A DNA stretch of 64,000 nt, taken from contig CP073746.1 in NCBI GenBank assembly GCA_024397995.1, positions 186,001 to 250,000 of the forward strand, read 5' to 3'. Source of the DNA: a bacterium SCSIO 12827. GTDB lineage: Bacteria > Pseudomonadota > Alphaproteobacteria > Rhodospirillales > Casp-alpha2. Made by a program: the position numbers and the translations under genes. The stretch's first letter is position 1, and every line of letters begins with the position of its first letter. The notes under the pieces are model-generated. The model had not been told where the DNA came from. It saw nothing but the letters and a program-made list of their open reading frames with translations, and searched no databases. Shown here in pieces: positions 43,057-53,861 of this stretch.

Positions 43057-43066
43057 TTGTATACAA
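43057..43066. promoter_or_regulatory. Palindrome TTGTATACAA, GntR-like operator candidate
   Basis: A perfect 10-base palindrome just downstream of the predicted transcription start, 50 bases before the CoA-transferase start codon. It resembles sites of FadR/GntR-type repressors. No regulator of that family is seen in the window. Confidence 0.4.
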
Positions 43067-43115
43067 GGCCCGGGCGCCAAAGAACCGGGCCACGCCGCCT
43101 TCGGAGAGGAAACAC

Positions 43116-44309
43116 ATGGTACATACCGCCGCGTCGACCGCGCTCGACCACATCAAGGTCTTGGATTTGACCCGTGTCCGTTCGGGGGCCACCTGCGTCC
43201 GCCAATTGGCGGATTGGGGCGCCGACGTGATCAAGGTCGAGTTGCCCGAAAGCATCGAGCCCGACGGCACCCTGGGCGCCAAGCGTCACACGGCCGATTT
43301 TCAGAACCTGCAGCGCAACAAGCGTTCTCTGACCCTGAACCTGAAGGAAGAGGAAGGCCGCAAGCTGTTCCTGCGACTGGTCGAAGGGGCGGACGTGGTG
43401 ATCGAGAACTTCCGCCCTGACGTGAAGGAGAAACTCGGCATCGGCTACGAAGCCCTCAAGGCCGTCAACCCGCGCATCATCCTGGGCTCCATTTCCGGCT
43501 TTGGCCAGGATGGGCCCTACGCCAAGCGCCCCGGTTTTGATCAAATCGCCCAGGGCATGGGCGGGCTGATGTCGATCACCGGCGAGCCGGGCCGCGGCCC
43601 CATGCGCGTCGGCATTCCCATCGCCGACCTGACCGGCGGGCTGTTCTGTGCCATGGGCGTGTTCATCGCCCTGATCGAGCGTGAGAAATCCGGCCAGGGC
43701 CAATGGGTCACCTCGTCCCTGCTGCAGGCCATGGCCTTCATGCTCGATTTCCAGGGGGCGCGCTATTTGATGGAGGACGAGGTGCCGGGCCAGGCCGGCA
43801 ACGATCACCCGACCTCTATTCCCACGGGCGTGTTCCCGACCAAGGACGGGCATATCAACATTGCCGCCGCGGGCGAGCGCATCTGGGCGCGCCTTTGCGA
43901 CGTGCTGGGCACACCGGAGTGGACCGAGGACGACCGCTTCAACGGCCCGGAAAAACGCTCCAAAAACCGCCATGACTTGAACGCCTTGATCGCCGAGAAG
44001 ACCAAGGACCGGACCAGCGCCGATTGGGTTGAGGCGTTCAACAAGGCGGGCGTGCCATCGGGTCCGATCTATGACATGGCCGGCATGTTTGCCGACGAAC
44101 AGGTCAAGCACCTGGGCATCGCCGAGGACTGCGAGACCACCTGCTTCGGCAAGACCAAGATGATGTCGCAGCCGATCCGCATGAGCCGCACCGAATCCAA
44201 GCTGGTCGTCCACCCGCCGGAAAAGGGCGAACATACGGATGCGATCCTGGGTGACTTGGGGCTCAGTGCCGACGAGGTCGCGGATCTCAAGGCGCGTCAG
44301 ATCGTCTGA
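43116..44309 (+). CDS. CoA transferase, CaiB/BaiF (family III)
   Basis: A 397-residue interlocked-dimer transferase moving CoA between organic acids. The N-terminal block K-V-L-D-L-T-R-V-R-S-G, G-A-D-V-I-K-V-E, N-K-R-S-L-T-L-N-L-K, and the catalytic-Asp region near residue 170 (V-G-I-P-I-A-D-L-T-G-G) are seen. The specific acyl substrate is unknown. A strong terminator follows 30 bases downstream. A GntR-like palindrome lies upstream. Confidence 0.92.
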   Translation: MVHTAASTALDHIKVLDLTRVRSGATCVRQLADWGADVIKVELPESIEPDGTLGAKRHTADFQNLQRNKRSLTLNLKEEEGRKLFLRLVEGADVVIENFRPDVKEKLGIGYEALKAVNPRIILGSISGFGQDGPYAKRPGFDQIAQGMGGLMSITGEPGRGPMRVGIPIADLTGGLFCAMGVFIALIEREKSGQGQWVTSSLLQAMAFMLDFQGARYLMEDEVPGQAGNDHPTSIPTGVFPTKDGHINIAAAGERIWARLCDVLGTPEWTEDDRFNGPEKRSKNRHDLNALIAEKTKDRTSADWVEAFNKAGVPSGPIYDMAGMFADEQVKHLGIAEDCETTCFGKTKMMSQPIRMSRTESKLVVHPPEKGEHTDAILGDLGLSADEVADLKARQIV

Positions 44310-44338
44310 CGCCGCATCTGCCTTCAAGTAAAAGGAGA

Positions 44339-44370
44339 GCCGCCGCCGATGAGTTTCGGCGGCGGCTTTT
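44339..44370 (+). terminator. Intrinsic terminator after the CoA transferase gene
   Basis: An 11-base perfect stem (GCCGCCGCCGA and TCGGCGGCGGC), a 6-base loop, then TTTT. Probably also active for the convergent gor gene, though the T-run favours the plus strand. Confidence 0.85.
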
Positions 44371-44394
44371 CGTATTCGTTGTCGTGACGGCGGT

Positions 44395-45777
44395 CTATTC
44401 AGCCGCTTCGGCGGGGCGTACCGGCGTGCGCATGGTCACCCATTCCTCGGCCGCTGTTGGGTGGATGCCGATGGTGGCATCGAAATGCGCCTTGGTCGCC
44501 CCGGCTTTGAGCGCGATGCCCAGGGCCTGGGTCATTTCGGCGGCGTCCAGGCCGACCATGTGACAGCCAAGCACGCGGTCTGTCTTTTTATCCACGATCA
44601 TCTTCATCATGGTGCGCTCGTCGCGGCCCGACAGCGTGTATTTCATGGGTCGGAAGTGGGACTGGAAGATAACCACGTCGTGGCTCTTGCGGGCCTCGTC
44701 CTCGGTCAGGCCAACGGTACCCACGGGCGGGGTCGAGAACACGGCCGTCGGGATATTGGCGTAATCGACCGTGGTCGGCTTGCTGCCGAACAGGGTATGG
44801 GCCACGGCCATGCCTTCGGCCAGGGCCACGGGCGTCAGCTGTACCCGGTCGATGACGTCGCCCAGCGCATAGATGCTGTCGACGCTGGTCTTGAAATGGT
44901 CGTCGACCTTGATCGCGCCCTTGGTGGTCAGAGCGACGCCGGCTTCGGCCAGCCCCAGGCCCTTGGTGTTGGGCGCGCGCCCGGTGGCGTACATGACGGA
45001 GTCGACTTCCAGGATGTCATTGTCATTGAGGCGCAGGGAATAGCCAGATGCTGTCTTTTCGATGGATTGGACGGTGGTTTCCTGGTGAATGGCGACGCCT
45101 TTCTTGGCCATTTCTTCGTGCAGGGTGTCGCGCACCGCCGGATCGAACCCGCGCAGGATGTTCTCCGCCCGGATAATCACATGGGTTTCGGCGCCCAGGC
45201 CGTTGAAGATTCCGGCGAATTCGACGGCGATATAGCCGCCGCCGACGATCGCGATCCGCTTGGGTAGGGCGTCCAGGTCGAGCGCCTCGTTCGAGGTGAT
45301 GGCGTGCTCGATCCCGGGAATGTCTGGCAGGGACGGCCAGCCGCCGGTGGCGATCAGGATGTATTTCGCGGTGCAGGTCCGGGTCCCGTCCGGACCAGCG
45401 ATCTCGACCGTATGGGCGTCGATGACGCGGCCTGTGCCGGTCAACTCGTCCACCCCGGCGTCGCGCAGCAGGCGATGATAGACGCCTTCCAGGCGGTCCA
45501 GCTCTTTATTCTTGTTGGCAATCAGCCGCGGCCAATCGAACGCAGGCGCCCCAACGTCCCAGCCGTAACCGGTTGCGTCCTCGAAATCCTCGACGAAATG
45601 ACCGGCGTAGACGAGAAGCTTCTTGGGCACACAGCCGCGCATGACGCAGGTGCCGCCGATACGCAGATTTTCGACCACGGCGGTTTTCACGCCGTAGGTC
45701 GAAGCGGCGAACCGCGACGCGCGGACTCCGCCGGAGCCCCCGCCGATGGTGATCATGTCATAGTCATATTGCGGCAT
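44395..45777 (-). CDS. gor: Glutathione-disulphide reductase
   Basis: NADPH-dependent flavoenzyme regenerating glutathione, 460 residues. The FAD motif [10 protein letters not shown] (11-20) and the redox pair Cys44 and Cys49 ([13 protein letters not shown]) are present. The NADP motif is V-G-G-G-Y-I-A-V-E near 178, and the C-terminal catalytic His is in [10 protein letters not shown] prefer the ATG at 45777 (AAGGA 9 bases upstream) over 45840. Trypanothione or other disulphide specificity cannot be excluded. Confidence 0.93.
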   Translation of the reverse strand: MPQYDYDMITIGGGSGGVRASRFAASTYGVKTAVVENLRIGGTCVMRGCVPKKLLVYAGHFVEDFEDATGYGWDVGAPAFDWPRLIANKNKELDRLEGVYHRLLRDAGVDELTGTGRVIDAHTVEIAGPDGTRTCTAKYILIATGGWPSLPDIPGIEHAITSNEALDLDALPKRIAIVGGGYIAVEFAGIFNGLGAETHVIIRAENILRGFDPAVRDTLHEEMAKKGVAIHQETTVQSIEKTASGYSLRLNDNDILEVDSVMYATGRAPNTKGLGLAEAGVALTTKGAIKVDDHFKTSVDSIYALGDVIDRVQLTPVALAEGMAVAHTLFGSKPTTVDYANIPTAVFSTPPVGTVGLTEDEARKSHDVVIFQSHFRPMKYTLSGRDERTMMKMIVDKKTDRVLGCHMVGLDAAEMTQALGIALKAGATKAHFDATIGIHPTAAEEWVTMRTPVRPAEAAE

Positions 45778-46205
45778 TAGGGGCAGTCCTTCGCTTTTGC
45801 AGGCGGATGCGGGAACGGGTATCGGTTCGATATCCCCCATCTAACCATGTTCGCCGCCGTGTTCAACCGTACTGCGGGTGCCCAGACGCTATGCGCGGCG
45901 GCCTCAAGGCGCGATTCGGGGGACTCGCGACACGTCCGTGACATTTGCGCAATTGAGGCTATCTGACGCGGGCTGAATAGCAGGAAGCCTCCACCCAAGC
46001 CCCTGATTTTCATCAAACCTCAGCAAAGTGTGGCATTCACGCAACACTGTTCCAAAAAATCTACACCCAAGGCGGATTTTGCTTTTGAAACAGAGGCGAG
46101 CCGCTAAACTGCCCTCGTCCGGAACAGGATTGCCAACGCGTCGTCCTACAGTGTTTCAGGGCAAAGTGGATTTGTAAGAGTGAATCTCATCTTAGGAGCA
46201 AACGA
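45778..46205. other. 428-base gene-free gap between gor and the porin gene
   Basis: This divergent intergenic stretch has its GC-richer half near gor and an AT-richer half before the porin. No convincing ORF, tRNA or repeat is visible. Bases near 46083-46110 hold weak promoter-like boxes (TTTTGA and TAAACT, 16 apart). The last 15 bases carry a TTAGGAGC ribosome-binding site. A long porin leader or a small RNA is possible but not shown. Confidence 0.5.
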
Positions 46206-47321
46206 ATGAACCTCAAAAAGACCCTTATGGTTGGTGCCGCCGGCGCTGCGCTTTTCGCGTTCGCCGCCCCGGTTGCCACCACCGCCGAAGCCGGTTCGAT
46301 CAAGAACGGCAATGCGACCGACCTGAAAGTTTACGGTCAGGTCAACCGCAACATGATGTTCTACAACGACGGTGAAGAATCCGGTTACCGCCATCAGGAC
46401 GGTGATAACGGCTCCACCCGCTTCGGCCTCGCCGCGACCGGCAAAGTCAACGAATCCGTCTCCGTTGGCGCCAAGATCGAAGTCGAAATGCAGTCCAACG
46501 ATCCGGGCTCCATCAGCCAGTCGTCTGAAGATGGCGGCGGCGGCAACTTCTCCGAGCGTCATGCTAACCTCTACTTCAGCCACAAGCAGTTTGGTAAGCT
46601 GACTCTGGGTCAGCAGTCGGAAATCTCCGACGGCATGTCCGACGGCCTGGACCTCGGCTATGCTGCTGGCGCCTTCGCCGGTATGGATTCCTCGCTGCTG
46701 GTTGCCGGTATGCTATTCCGTAACGACAACACGGCTGCGGCTCTGTCCACCACGTCCATTCGCACCGTCTTTAAGACCCTTGATGGCGGTCGGAATGACT
46801 CCATTCAGTACGAAACTCCGTCCATGAACGGTTTCCGCGCCCAACTGGGCCTGGAATCTCAGGGCACCTGGGGTATCGGCGGTCTGTATGACGGCAAGAT
46901 GGGTGGCTTGCAGGTTCGTGTCCGTGGTTTCTATGAAAACACTTCTGGTGCTGGCACGACGGCTGATCAGTGGCAGCTCGGCGCTTCCGTCAAGCATGAC
47001 AGTGGCATCTCCCTGACTGGTCTGTACGGCTCGTCCGATCAGGACTCCGGTAAGGACCACAAGGTCTATGGCGCCACTGTCGGTTACACGGCGAATATGA
47101 ACTCGCTGGGTGCCACCGGTGTCGGTGTGACCTTCCAGGGTACTTCTGACCTCGCCGGTGACGGCATCGACGGTCAGGCCTTCGGCTTCGGCGTCAACCA
47201 GCAGATCAAAGCCGCGGGTACGAACATCTACGGCAACGTGATGTTCTGGGACGTCGATGGTACGACGACTGCCCTCGACAGCCTGATGACCTTCCTGGTC
47301 GGTGCTCAGGTTAAGTTCTAA
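46206..47321 (+). CDS. Outer-membrane porin
   Basis: A beta-barrel porin of 371 residues. The signal peptide runs to about residue 29 (T-T-A-E-A). The mature start is followed by D-L-K-V-Y-G-Q-V-N-R-N and alternating polar/hydrophobic strands. An acidic constriction-loop-like region is near residues 95-110, and the protein ends in the aromatic V-G-A-Q-V-K-F, the typical BAM-recognised terminal Phe. The codon use is strongly biased, in keeping with high expression. A TTAGGAG ribosome-binding site and a strong terminator flank it. Confidence 0.9.
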   Translation: MNLKKTLMVGAAGAALFAFAAPVATTAEAGSIKNGNATDLKVYGQVNRNMMFYNDGEESGYRHQDGDNGSTRFGLAATGKVNESVSVGAKIEVEMQSNDPGSISQSSEDGGGGNFSERHANLYFSHKQFGKLTLGQQSEISDGMSDGLDLGYAAGAFAGMDSSLLVAGMLFRNDNTAAALSTTSIRTVFKTLDGGRNDSIQYETPSMNGFRAQLGLESQGTWGIGGLYDGKMGGLQVRVRGFYENTSGAGTTADQWQLGASVKHDSGISLTGLYGSSDQDSGKDHKVYGATVGYTANMNSLGATGVGVTFQGTSDLAGDGIDGQAFGFGVNQQIKAAGTNIYGNVMFWDVDGTTTALDSLMTFLVGAQVKF

Positions 47322-47376
47322 TCGGGCTTAAGGCAGCGCTTCGGCGCTCTGCCGCTCGGTTGAGCTTTCAGTAAGG

Positions 47377-47406
47377 AAACGGCCGTCCTTCGGGGCGGCC
47401 GTTTTT
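47377..47406 (+). terminator. Intrinsic terminator of the porin gene
   Basis: Stem AAACGGCCG/CGGCCGTTT with inner pairs closing a TTCG tetraloop, ending in a five-T run. It lies about 55 bases after the porin stop. Confidence 0.88.
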
Positions 47407-47455
47407 CTTTGAGAGGATATGATTTCCTGGCGGAGATCGGATAGCGGCGGTTGCG

Positions 47456-49279
<1,824 letters not shown>

Positions 49280-49285
49280 TGCCCG

Positions 49286-50659
49286 CTAACCCTCTTTCTT
49301 TTGGTTTTGCTTTTCCTTGCGCCGCTTGGCGTTGAAGCGGTCGGCCCAGCCCTTCACTTCCTTTTGGTCGGCGCGGGTCACGGCGAGCGCCCCCGCCGAG
49401 ACATTCTTGGAAATCGCGCTGCCCGCGCCGACGATGGCCCCGGCGCCCACGGTCACGGGAGCAACCAGCGCCGTGTTGGAGCCGATGAAGGCTCCGTCAC
49501 CGATCACTGTCTGGGATTTCACGTGACCGTCGTAGTTGCAGGTGATGGTGCCGGCGCCGATGTTTACACCCGCGCCGACAATGCTGTCGCCGACGTAGGA
49601 CAGATGATTGGCCTTGCTGCCGGCACCCAGGGACGCGGCCTTGATCTCAACGAAGTTGCCGATATGCACCCCTTCGGCGAGGTCCGCGCCGGGACGCAGA
49701 CGGGCAAACGGCCCGATTACAGTATCTGTTCCGACCGTGGCCCCCTCGATATGGCAGAACGCCCGGATTTCCACGTTGTCGGCGATGCGCACATCCGGCC
49801 CGAAGACCACGTTGGGCCCGACCACCACGTCGCGGCCAAGCTGTGTGTCCCATGACAGATAGACCGTATCCGGGTCAATCAGGGTGGCGCCGCCTTCCAT
49901 GGCGCGGGCGCGCAGTCGTCGCTGCGCGACGGCCTCGGCCTCGGACAGGTCGGCGCGGGAATTGACGCCCAGAACCTCGTCCGCGTCACCGATGACAACG
50001 GCCGCTTTGGCTCCGTCGGTGCGGGCGATGGCGACGATGTCCGTCAGGTAATATTCGCCCTTGGCATTGGCATTGCCGATACGCTTGAGCCAATCAAGGG
50101 CGCGGGCCCCGTCGATGACCATGACACCGGAATTGCAGAGCGTCACGGCAAGCTGTTCCGGTGTTGCGTCCTTGGCTTCGACGATGGATGCAAGGGCACC
50201 GTCGTCGTCAAGGATCAGGCGGCCGTAGGGGGCGGGATCGGCTGGCTCGAAGCCCAGCACGACCACGCCAGGCCGGGCCGCGGTGCGCCGTGCCGCGAGC
50301 ATGGCGCCAAGCGTTTCCGGAGTGATCAGCGGCGTGTCGCCGAACACGACCAAGAGGTCATCGGCCGGGTGGGCCTGAATGAAATCGCGCGCCGCCAGAA
50401 CCGCGTGGGCCGTGCCCAGGCGTTCCGTCTGCATCGCCGTCGGCAGGGGGTGCACGGCGGCGGCAAGGCCGTCCATGTTCTCGCCGAGAACGACAACCGT
50501 TTGGTCGACAGTGGCCGTGTTCAGGGCCGCCAGGACATGGCCGATCATCGGCCGCCCCGCGACCTTGTGCAGCACCTTCGGCCGGTTCGATTTCATGCGC
50601 GTGCCCAATCCGGCAGCCAGGACCACGGCGGTTGTCGTAAATTTTCCGTTTGCTTGCAT
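49286..50659 (-). CDS. glmU: Bifunctional UDP-N-acetylglucosamine pyrophosphorylase/glucosamine-1-phosphate acetyltransferase
   Basis: A 457-residue enzyme for the last two steps to UDP-GlcNAc. The uridylyltransferase motif is V-L-A-A-G-L-G-T-R-M-K-S (13-24) and the C-terminal left-handed beta-helix has hexapeptide repeats from about residue 255. A Lys/Arg-rich tail ends it. It forms an operon with glmS, and is divergent from gph. Confidence 0.98.
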   Translation of the reverse strand: MQANGKFTTTAVVLAAGLGTRMKSNRPKVLHKVAGRPMIGHVLAALNTATVDQTVVVLGENMDGLAAAVHPLPTAMQTERLGTAHAVLAARDFIQAHPADDLLVVFGDTPLITPETLGAMLAARRTAARPGVVVLGFEPADPAPYGRLILDDDGALASIVEAKDATPEQLAVTLCNSGVMVIDGARALDWLKRIGNANAKGEYYLTDIVAIARTDGAKAAVVIGDADEVLGVNSRADLSEAEAVAQRRLRARAMEGGATLIDPDTVYLSWDTQLGRDVVVGPNVVFGPDVRIADNVEIRAFCHIEGATVGTDTVIGPFARLRPGADLAEGVHIGNFVEIKAASLGAGSKANHLSYVGDSIVGAGVNIGAGTITCNYDGHVKSQTVIGDGAFIGSNTALVAPVTVGAGAIVGAGSAISKNVSAGALAVTRADQKEVKGWADRFNAKRRKEKQNQKKEG

Positions 50660-50814
50660 GAAAACGCGGAGGCCTTTAAACGGTTCGGGCGGCGGCCTTG
50701 GGGCCTAGTGAATGTGTCCGGTGAAACATCTGGAGGGTCGGGCCGCAAGGTGCCACAGTATCTTGTGTCATCCAAGTCACAGTTTGTTACGGAATCTTGC
50801 AATGGAATTATGCA

Positions 50815-51516
50815 ATGCCGGCGGTTAAGGAGCACTTACCCGCCCGCCCCCTGCCCAAGGCTGTGGTGTTCGACCTCGACGGCACCCTGGTCGATAGTGT
50901 GCCCGACATCCAGGCGGCCTTGAATTGGCTGCTCGCCCGCCTGGGCCGCCGTCAGGTATCCCGGGACGAGGTCGCGGGCATGGTCGGCGACGGCGTGCCC
51001 AAGCTGGTCGAACGCGGACTGCTGGCCACGGGCGGCCTGCCGGCGGGTGGGCTCGACGGCCCGACGGCCGAGTTCACGGTTCACTACGAAGCCAACGCGG
51101 CGGCTCTGACGCAGCCCTTTCCGGGCGCCGTCGCGGCGCTGGAGGCCTTGCGCGATGCGGGCTGCACACTGGCCGTCTGCACCAACAAACCGGCGGGCGC
51201 GACGGCGGAAATTCTGGACGCCCTCGACCTTGCCAAGTTCTTCGCGGCGGTCGCCGGCGGCGACACGGTGCCCGGCGTGCGCAAGCCCGACCCTCGGCAT
51301 CTGATGCACGTACTGGATCAATTGGGTGCGGCGCCCGGCGATGCGGTCATGGTCGGCGACAGCCACAACGACGTGAACGTGGCCAAGGCGGCCGGTGTGG
51401 CCACGGTGGCGGTCACCTTCGGCTATGCTCACGGGCCGGTCGAGGAATTGGGTGCGGATCTGCTGATCGACCATTTCGACGATCTGGTGGCGGCGCTGCG
51501 GCGTTTGCCCAGCTAG
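50815..51516 (+). CDS. gph: Phosphoglycolate phosphatase (HAD superfamily)
   Basis: Removes phosphate from 2-phosphoglycolate. It has 233 residues. Motif I is V-V-F-D-L-D-G-T-L-V-D-S (about 17-28), motif II V-C-T-N-K-P near 122 and motif IV M-V-G-D-S-H-N-D-V near 178. The ATG at 50815 is chosen; a TTG at 50797 is in frame. Substrate by family only. Convergent with the TPR gene (8-base gap). Confidence 0.88.
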   Translation: MPAVKEHLPARPLPKAVVFDLDGTLVDSVPDIQAALNWLLARLGRRQVSRDEVAGMVGDGVPKLVERGLLATGGLPAGGLDGPTAEFTVHYEANAAALTQPFPGAVAALEALRDAGCTLAVCTNKPAGATAEILDALDLAKFFAAVAGGDTVPGVRKPDPRHLMHVLDQLGAAPGDAVMVGDSHNDVNVAKAAGVATVAVTFGYAHGPVEELGADLLIDHFDDLVAALRRLPS

Positions 51517-51524
51517 TCTGCCGG

Positions 51525-53168
51525 TCAACCGGCGGTGGGGCAGAGGTCGAAGGCGATTGAAATGCGTTTTTCGTCGCTGGAGGTGACCGGGATGGTCTGA
51601 TGCCCGAAGTAGGAGGGGAACATCACCATCATCCCTTCCTCTGGCCGTACCAGATGCACCGCCGGCTCGCGCCGGTCGCCGATCAGGTGAAAGGCCCGAC
51701 CGAATTCGATCCAGCCCTCGATGTTGTTGGTGCGCCCCTTGGCTGCGTCCTTCATGGAGGCTGGCAGGGCCGGATAATACACCCCCGATAGCCAGGCCGG
51801 CGGGTGGAAATGCACCAGCTGGCGGCCTTCCCGATCATACACCGTGCCCCAGCAGTTGACGTCGAAGGCCCGGGGCGGGTCGGCCAGGAAAGGATGCTCC
51901 GGGTCCTTCGGATGGGCCGCCATGAAATCTCCGGCCATGGCCATAATCATCTTTTTCAATTCCAGGGCCGGGCCGTGTTCCGTGCCGTCGAACAGTTCCA
52001 GCGTGCCGCGGCCGTGCTCGACGGAGCGATTGACCTTGGAATAGGTCAGGCTGGGATGGTTCAACAGATAATCCACCAGGTCCTTGTTGAAGGACGCCAT
52101 GGAATGGTATCCCGCCGGCGCCGTATGGACCCGGGTCATGATCAGGTCGAAGTCGAGTATCCTGGCGGCGTCTTCCGTGCGGCCCAGCTCGTTCAGCGCC
52201 GCTGATTTCATGGCCAGGGACGGCGTGGGGAACGAGCCCGCGGCCAGCGCCCGGTCGGCGGCGGCCAGGGCGCGGTCCGGCTCACCCGCGCGCATCCAGA
52301 CGAAGGCCATCTGGCCGTGCAGGTCGATTGCCTCGGGATGGACCTTGAGAAACTTTTCCGTGAGGGCTGCCGCCTCTGCCGCCCGCCCTTCAGCGCCGTA
52401 GGCATAGATCAATTCGTTTACCGACTGGCCGTCATCCGGGTTTCGCGCCACCGCGCGTTCCGGGGGGGCGATGGCCTTGGCGTAATCCGTCGACCGCCCG
52501 TGCAGCAGGCCGATGTTGGCGAAGGCGCGCTGGTGGTTCGGGTTCATCTCGGCCGCCCGGGTGAACAGGGCGATGGCGTCGTCGAACTTGCGGGCGTTCA
52601 TATGGACGGTGCCCAGGTTGAAATAATCCTCCGGGTCCTGACTGCCCAGCTCGATCGCCGTCTCGTAGGCCGCCCGGGCACTCTCACCGTCGCCCAGCAG
52701 CTGATAAGCAATTCCCAGACTGCCGTAGACCGGCGGCGCCTCGGGCGCCAGTTCGGCGGCGCGGCCCAGGTCCTCCGCCCCGCCGGCGGGGTCGCCCAGC
52801 AGAATCCGCGTACGGCCCAATTCAAAGGCCAGGTTGGCATCGTCGGGGTTTTGGGCCAGCGCGTCGCGCAGCGCCCGCAGCGCGCCGTCCTTGTCACCGG
52901 TTTCCAGCAGCATCTTGGACAGTGTCACGGCGCAGGGGGCGAATCCCGGATGGGCGGCCAGGGCCCGGCGCAGCAGGGTAATGGCCTGCACCGCCTTGCC
53001 CTGGTTGTGGCGCACCAACCCCAGGCAATAGAGGGCTTCCCCATGGTCGGGCACGGCCTTCAGCACGTCTTCCGCATCCTTGCCGGCGCGCGTCAGGTTG
53101 CCGGCGCGGAACGCCTGGCCGGCCCGTGCCATCAGGCGGGCAATGTCGTCTGCGGTCTTCGGTTTCAA
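51525..53168 (-). CDS. TPR-repeat protein with a 2OG-Fe(II) oxygenase domain
   Basis: A 547-residue protein apparently starting with TTG at 53168, 7 bases after AGGAG (L-K-P-K-T-A-D-D). Residues about 10-340 contain around nine TPR units (for example Y-C-L-G-L-V-R-H-N-Q-G, Y-F-N-L-G-T-V-H). The C-terminal third holds the dioxygenase with V-H-F-H-P-P-A-W-L-S-G-V-Y-Y, G-H-Q-T-I-P-V and R-I-S-I-A-F-D. This matches the putative 2OG-Fe(II) oxygenase family PF13759. The hydroxylated target is unknown, with the TPRs likely binding it. Confidence 0.85.
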   Translation of the reverse strand: MKPKTADDIARLMARAGQAFRAGNLTRAGKDAEDVLKAVPDHGEALYCLGLVRHNQGKAVQAITLLRRALAAHPGFAPCAVTLSKMLLETGDKDGALRALRDALAQNPDDANLAFELGRTRILLGDPAGGAEDLGRAAELAPEAPPVYGSLGIAYQLLGDGESARAAYETAIELGSQDPEDYFNLGTVHMNARKFDDAIALFTRAAEMNPNHQRAFANIGLLHGRSTDYAKAIAPPERAVARNPDDGQSVNELIYAYGAEGRAAEAAALTEKFLKVHPEAIDLHGQMAFVWMRAGEPDRALAAADRALAAGSFPTPSLAMKSAALNELGRTEDAARILDFDLIMTRVHTAPAGYHSMASFNKDLVDYLLNHPSLTYSKVNRSVEHGRGTLELFDGTEHGPALELKKMIMAMAGDFMAAHPKDPEHPFLADPPRAFDVNCWGTVYDREGRQLVHFHPPAWLSGVYYPALPASMKDAAKGRTNNIEGWIEFGRAFHLIGDRREPAVHLVRPEEGMMVMFPSYFGHQTIPVTSSDEKRISIAFDLCPTAG

Positions 53169-53312
53169 GCGGGCTCTCCTGGGTCGGCAGGCGGAAATCG
53201 GGGTGCCGGCGGGCGGGCAAAGACTGCCACAGCCGCCCATCCGCGTCCATGTTGGCCGGCCCTGGCGGGCAGAACCTTGATCCAGCGCAATCCGCATCCC
53301 GGCAGGCCCAGC

Positions 53313-53342
53313 TTGACAGCCTTGGGGGGCGCCCCTTATATG
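53313..53342 (+). promoter_or_regulatory. Predicted tRNA-Val promoter
   Basis: Perfect TTGACA (53313-53318), an 18-base spacer, TATATG (53337-53342). The tRNA begins 42 bases later. Strong match. Confidence 0.6.
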
Positions 53343-53383
53343 ATCGCGCCTTGCCGCCGGGGAACGACCCGGCGATGCAGCAA

Positions 53384-53458
53384 GGGCGCGTAGCTCAGCG
53401 GGAGAGCACTGCCTTCACACGGCAGGGGTCGCTGGTTCAATCCCAGCCGCGCCCACCA
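53384..53458 (+). tRNA. tRNA-Val (anticodon CAC)
   Basis: A 75-base cloverleaf with encoded CCA. Acceptor GGGCGCG/CGCGCCC is fully paired; anticodon stem CTGCC/GGCAG encloses TTCACAC. T-arm GCTGG/CCAGC with TTCAATC. Reads GTG codons. Confidence 0.96.
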
Positions 53459-53861
53459 TTCATTTCTGCTTGGTGATCGAAAATGCCGACTGGACTTGGT
53501 GTTAGGGCCAGCTTCTATCGCGCGAAAAATAGGAATATATTGACAATTAATATCGTGATGGGTAATGTTCATTATTGAAGGTTCTAGATGACCAATTCCT
53601 TCCTGGTGCTCCAAAGCATCCTCTCAAAATAAATTTCCACCGCGCCCGATAGGCGCTTTCGCCAAGCCCGGGATTACCTCCGGAGAACTCGGCCCGAAGC
53701 GCTACGACATCGGATAACGCCTCTGATCCCCCGTAATGAACCCGGTTGCCGGCGCGAGATTCCGTCGCCTGCAATCCGCTTCCCCTGTGTGTTCCGAGGA
53801 GCGCTTGCGCGTCTATGTCGTCTCCCCGGAGCACGCGGGCCTATTCGCAAGGAGACGGAAC
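53459..53861 (+). promoter_or_regulatory. 403-base AT-richer gap with a promoter-like site
   Basis: Between tRNA-Val and the next gene, base composition shifts to AT-rich (53510-53580). A perfect TTGACA at 53540-53545, a 17-base spacer and TAATGT (53563-53568) could start transcription of the downstream pair, with a long leader. No ORF with supporting features and no copy of the tRNA 3' end was found. Confidence 0.35.

Noticed and set aside
46021-46060. Sigma-54 promoter upstream of the porin
   Set aside because: A TGGCA element is present but the matching TTGC at the required distance is not.
53547-53834. A 95-codon minus-strand frame in the gap after tRNA-Val
   Set aside because: No ribosome-binding site, no protein-like pattern, and it overlaps the start of the effector-like gene.
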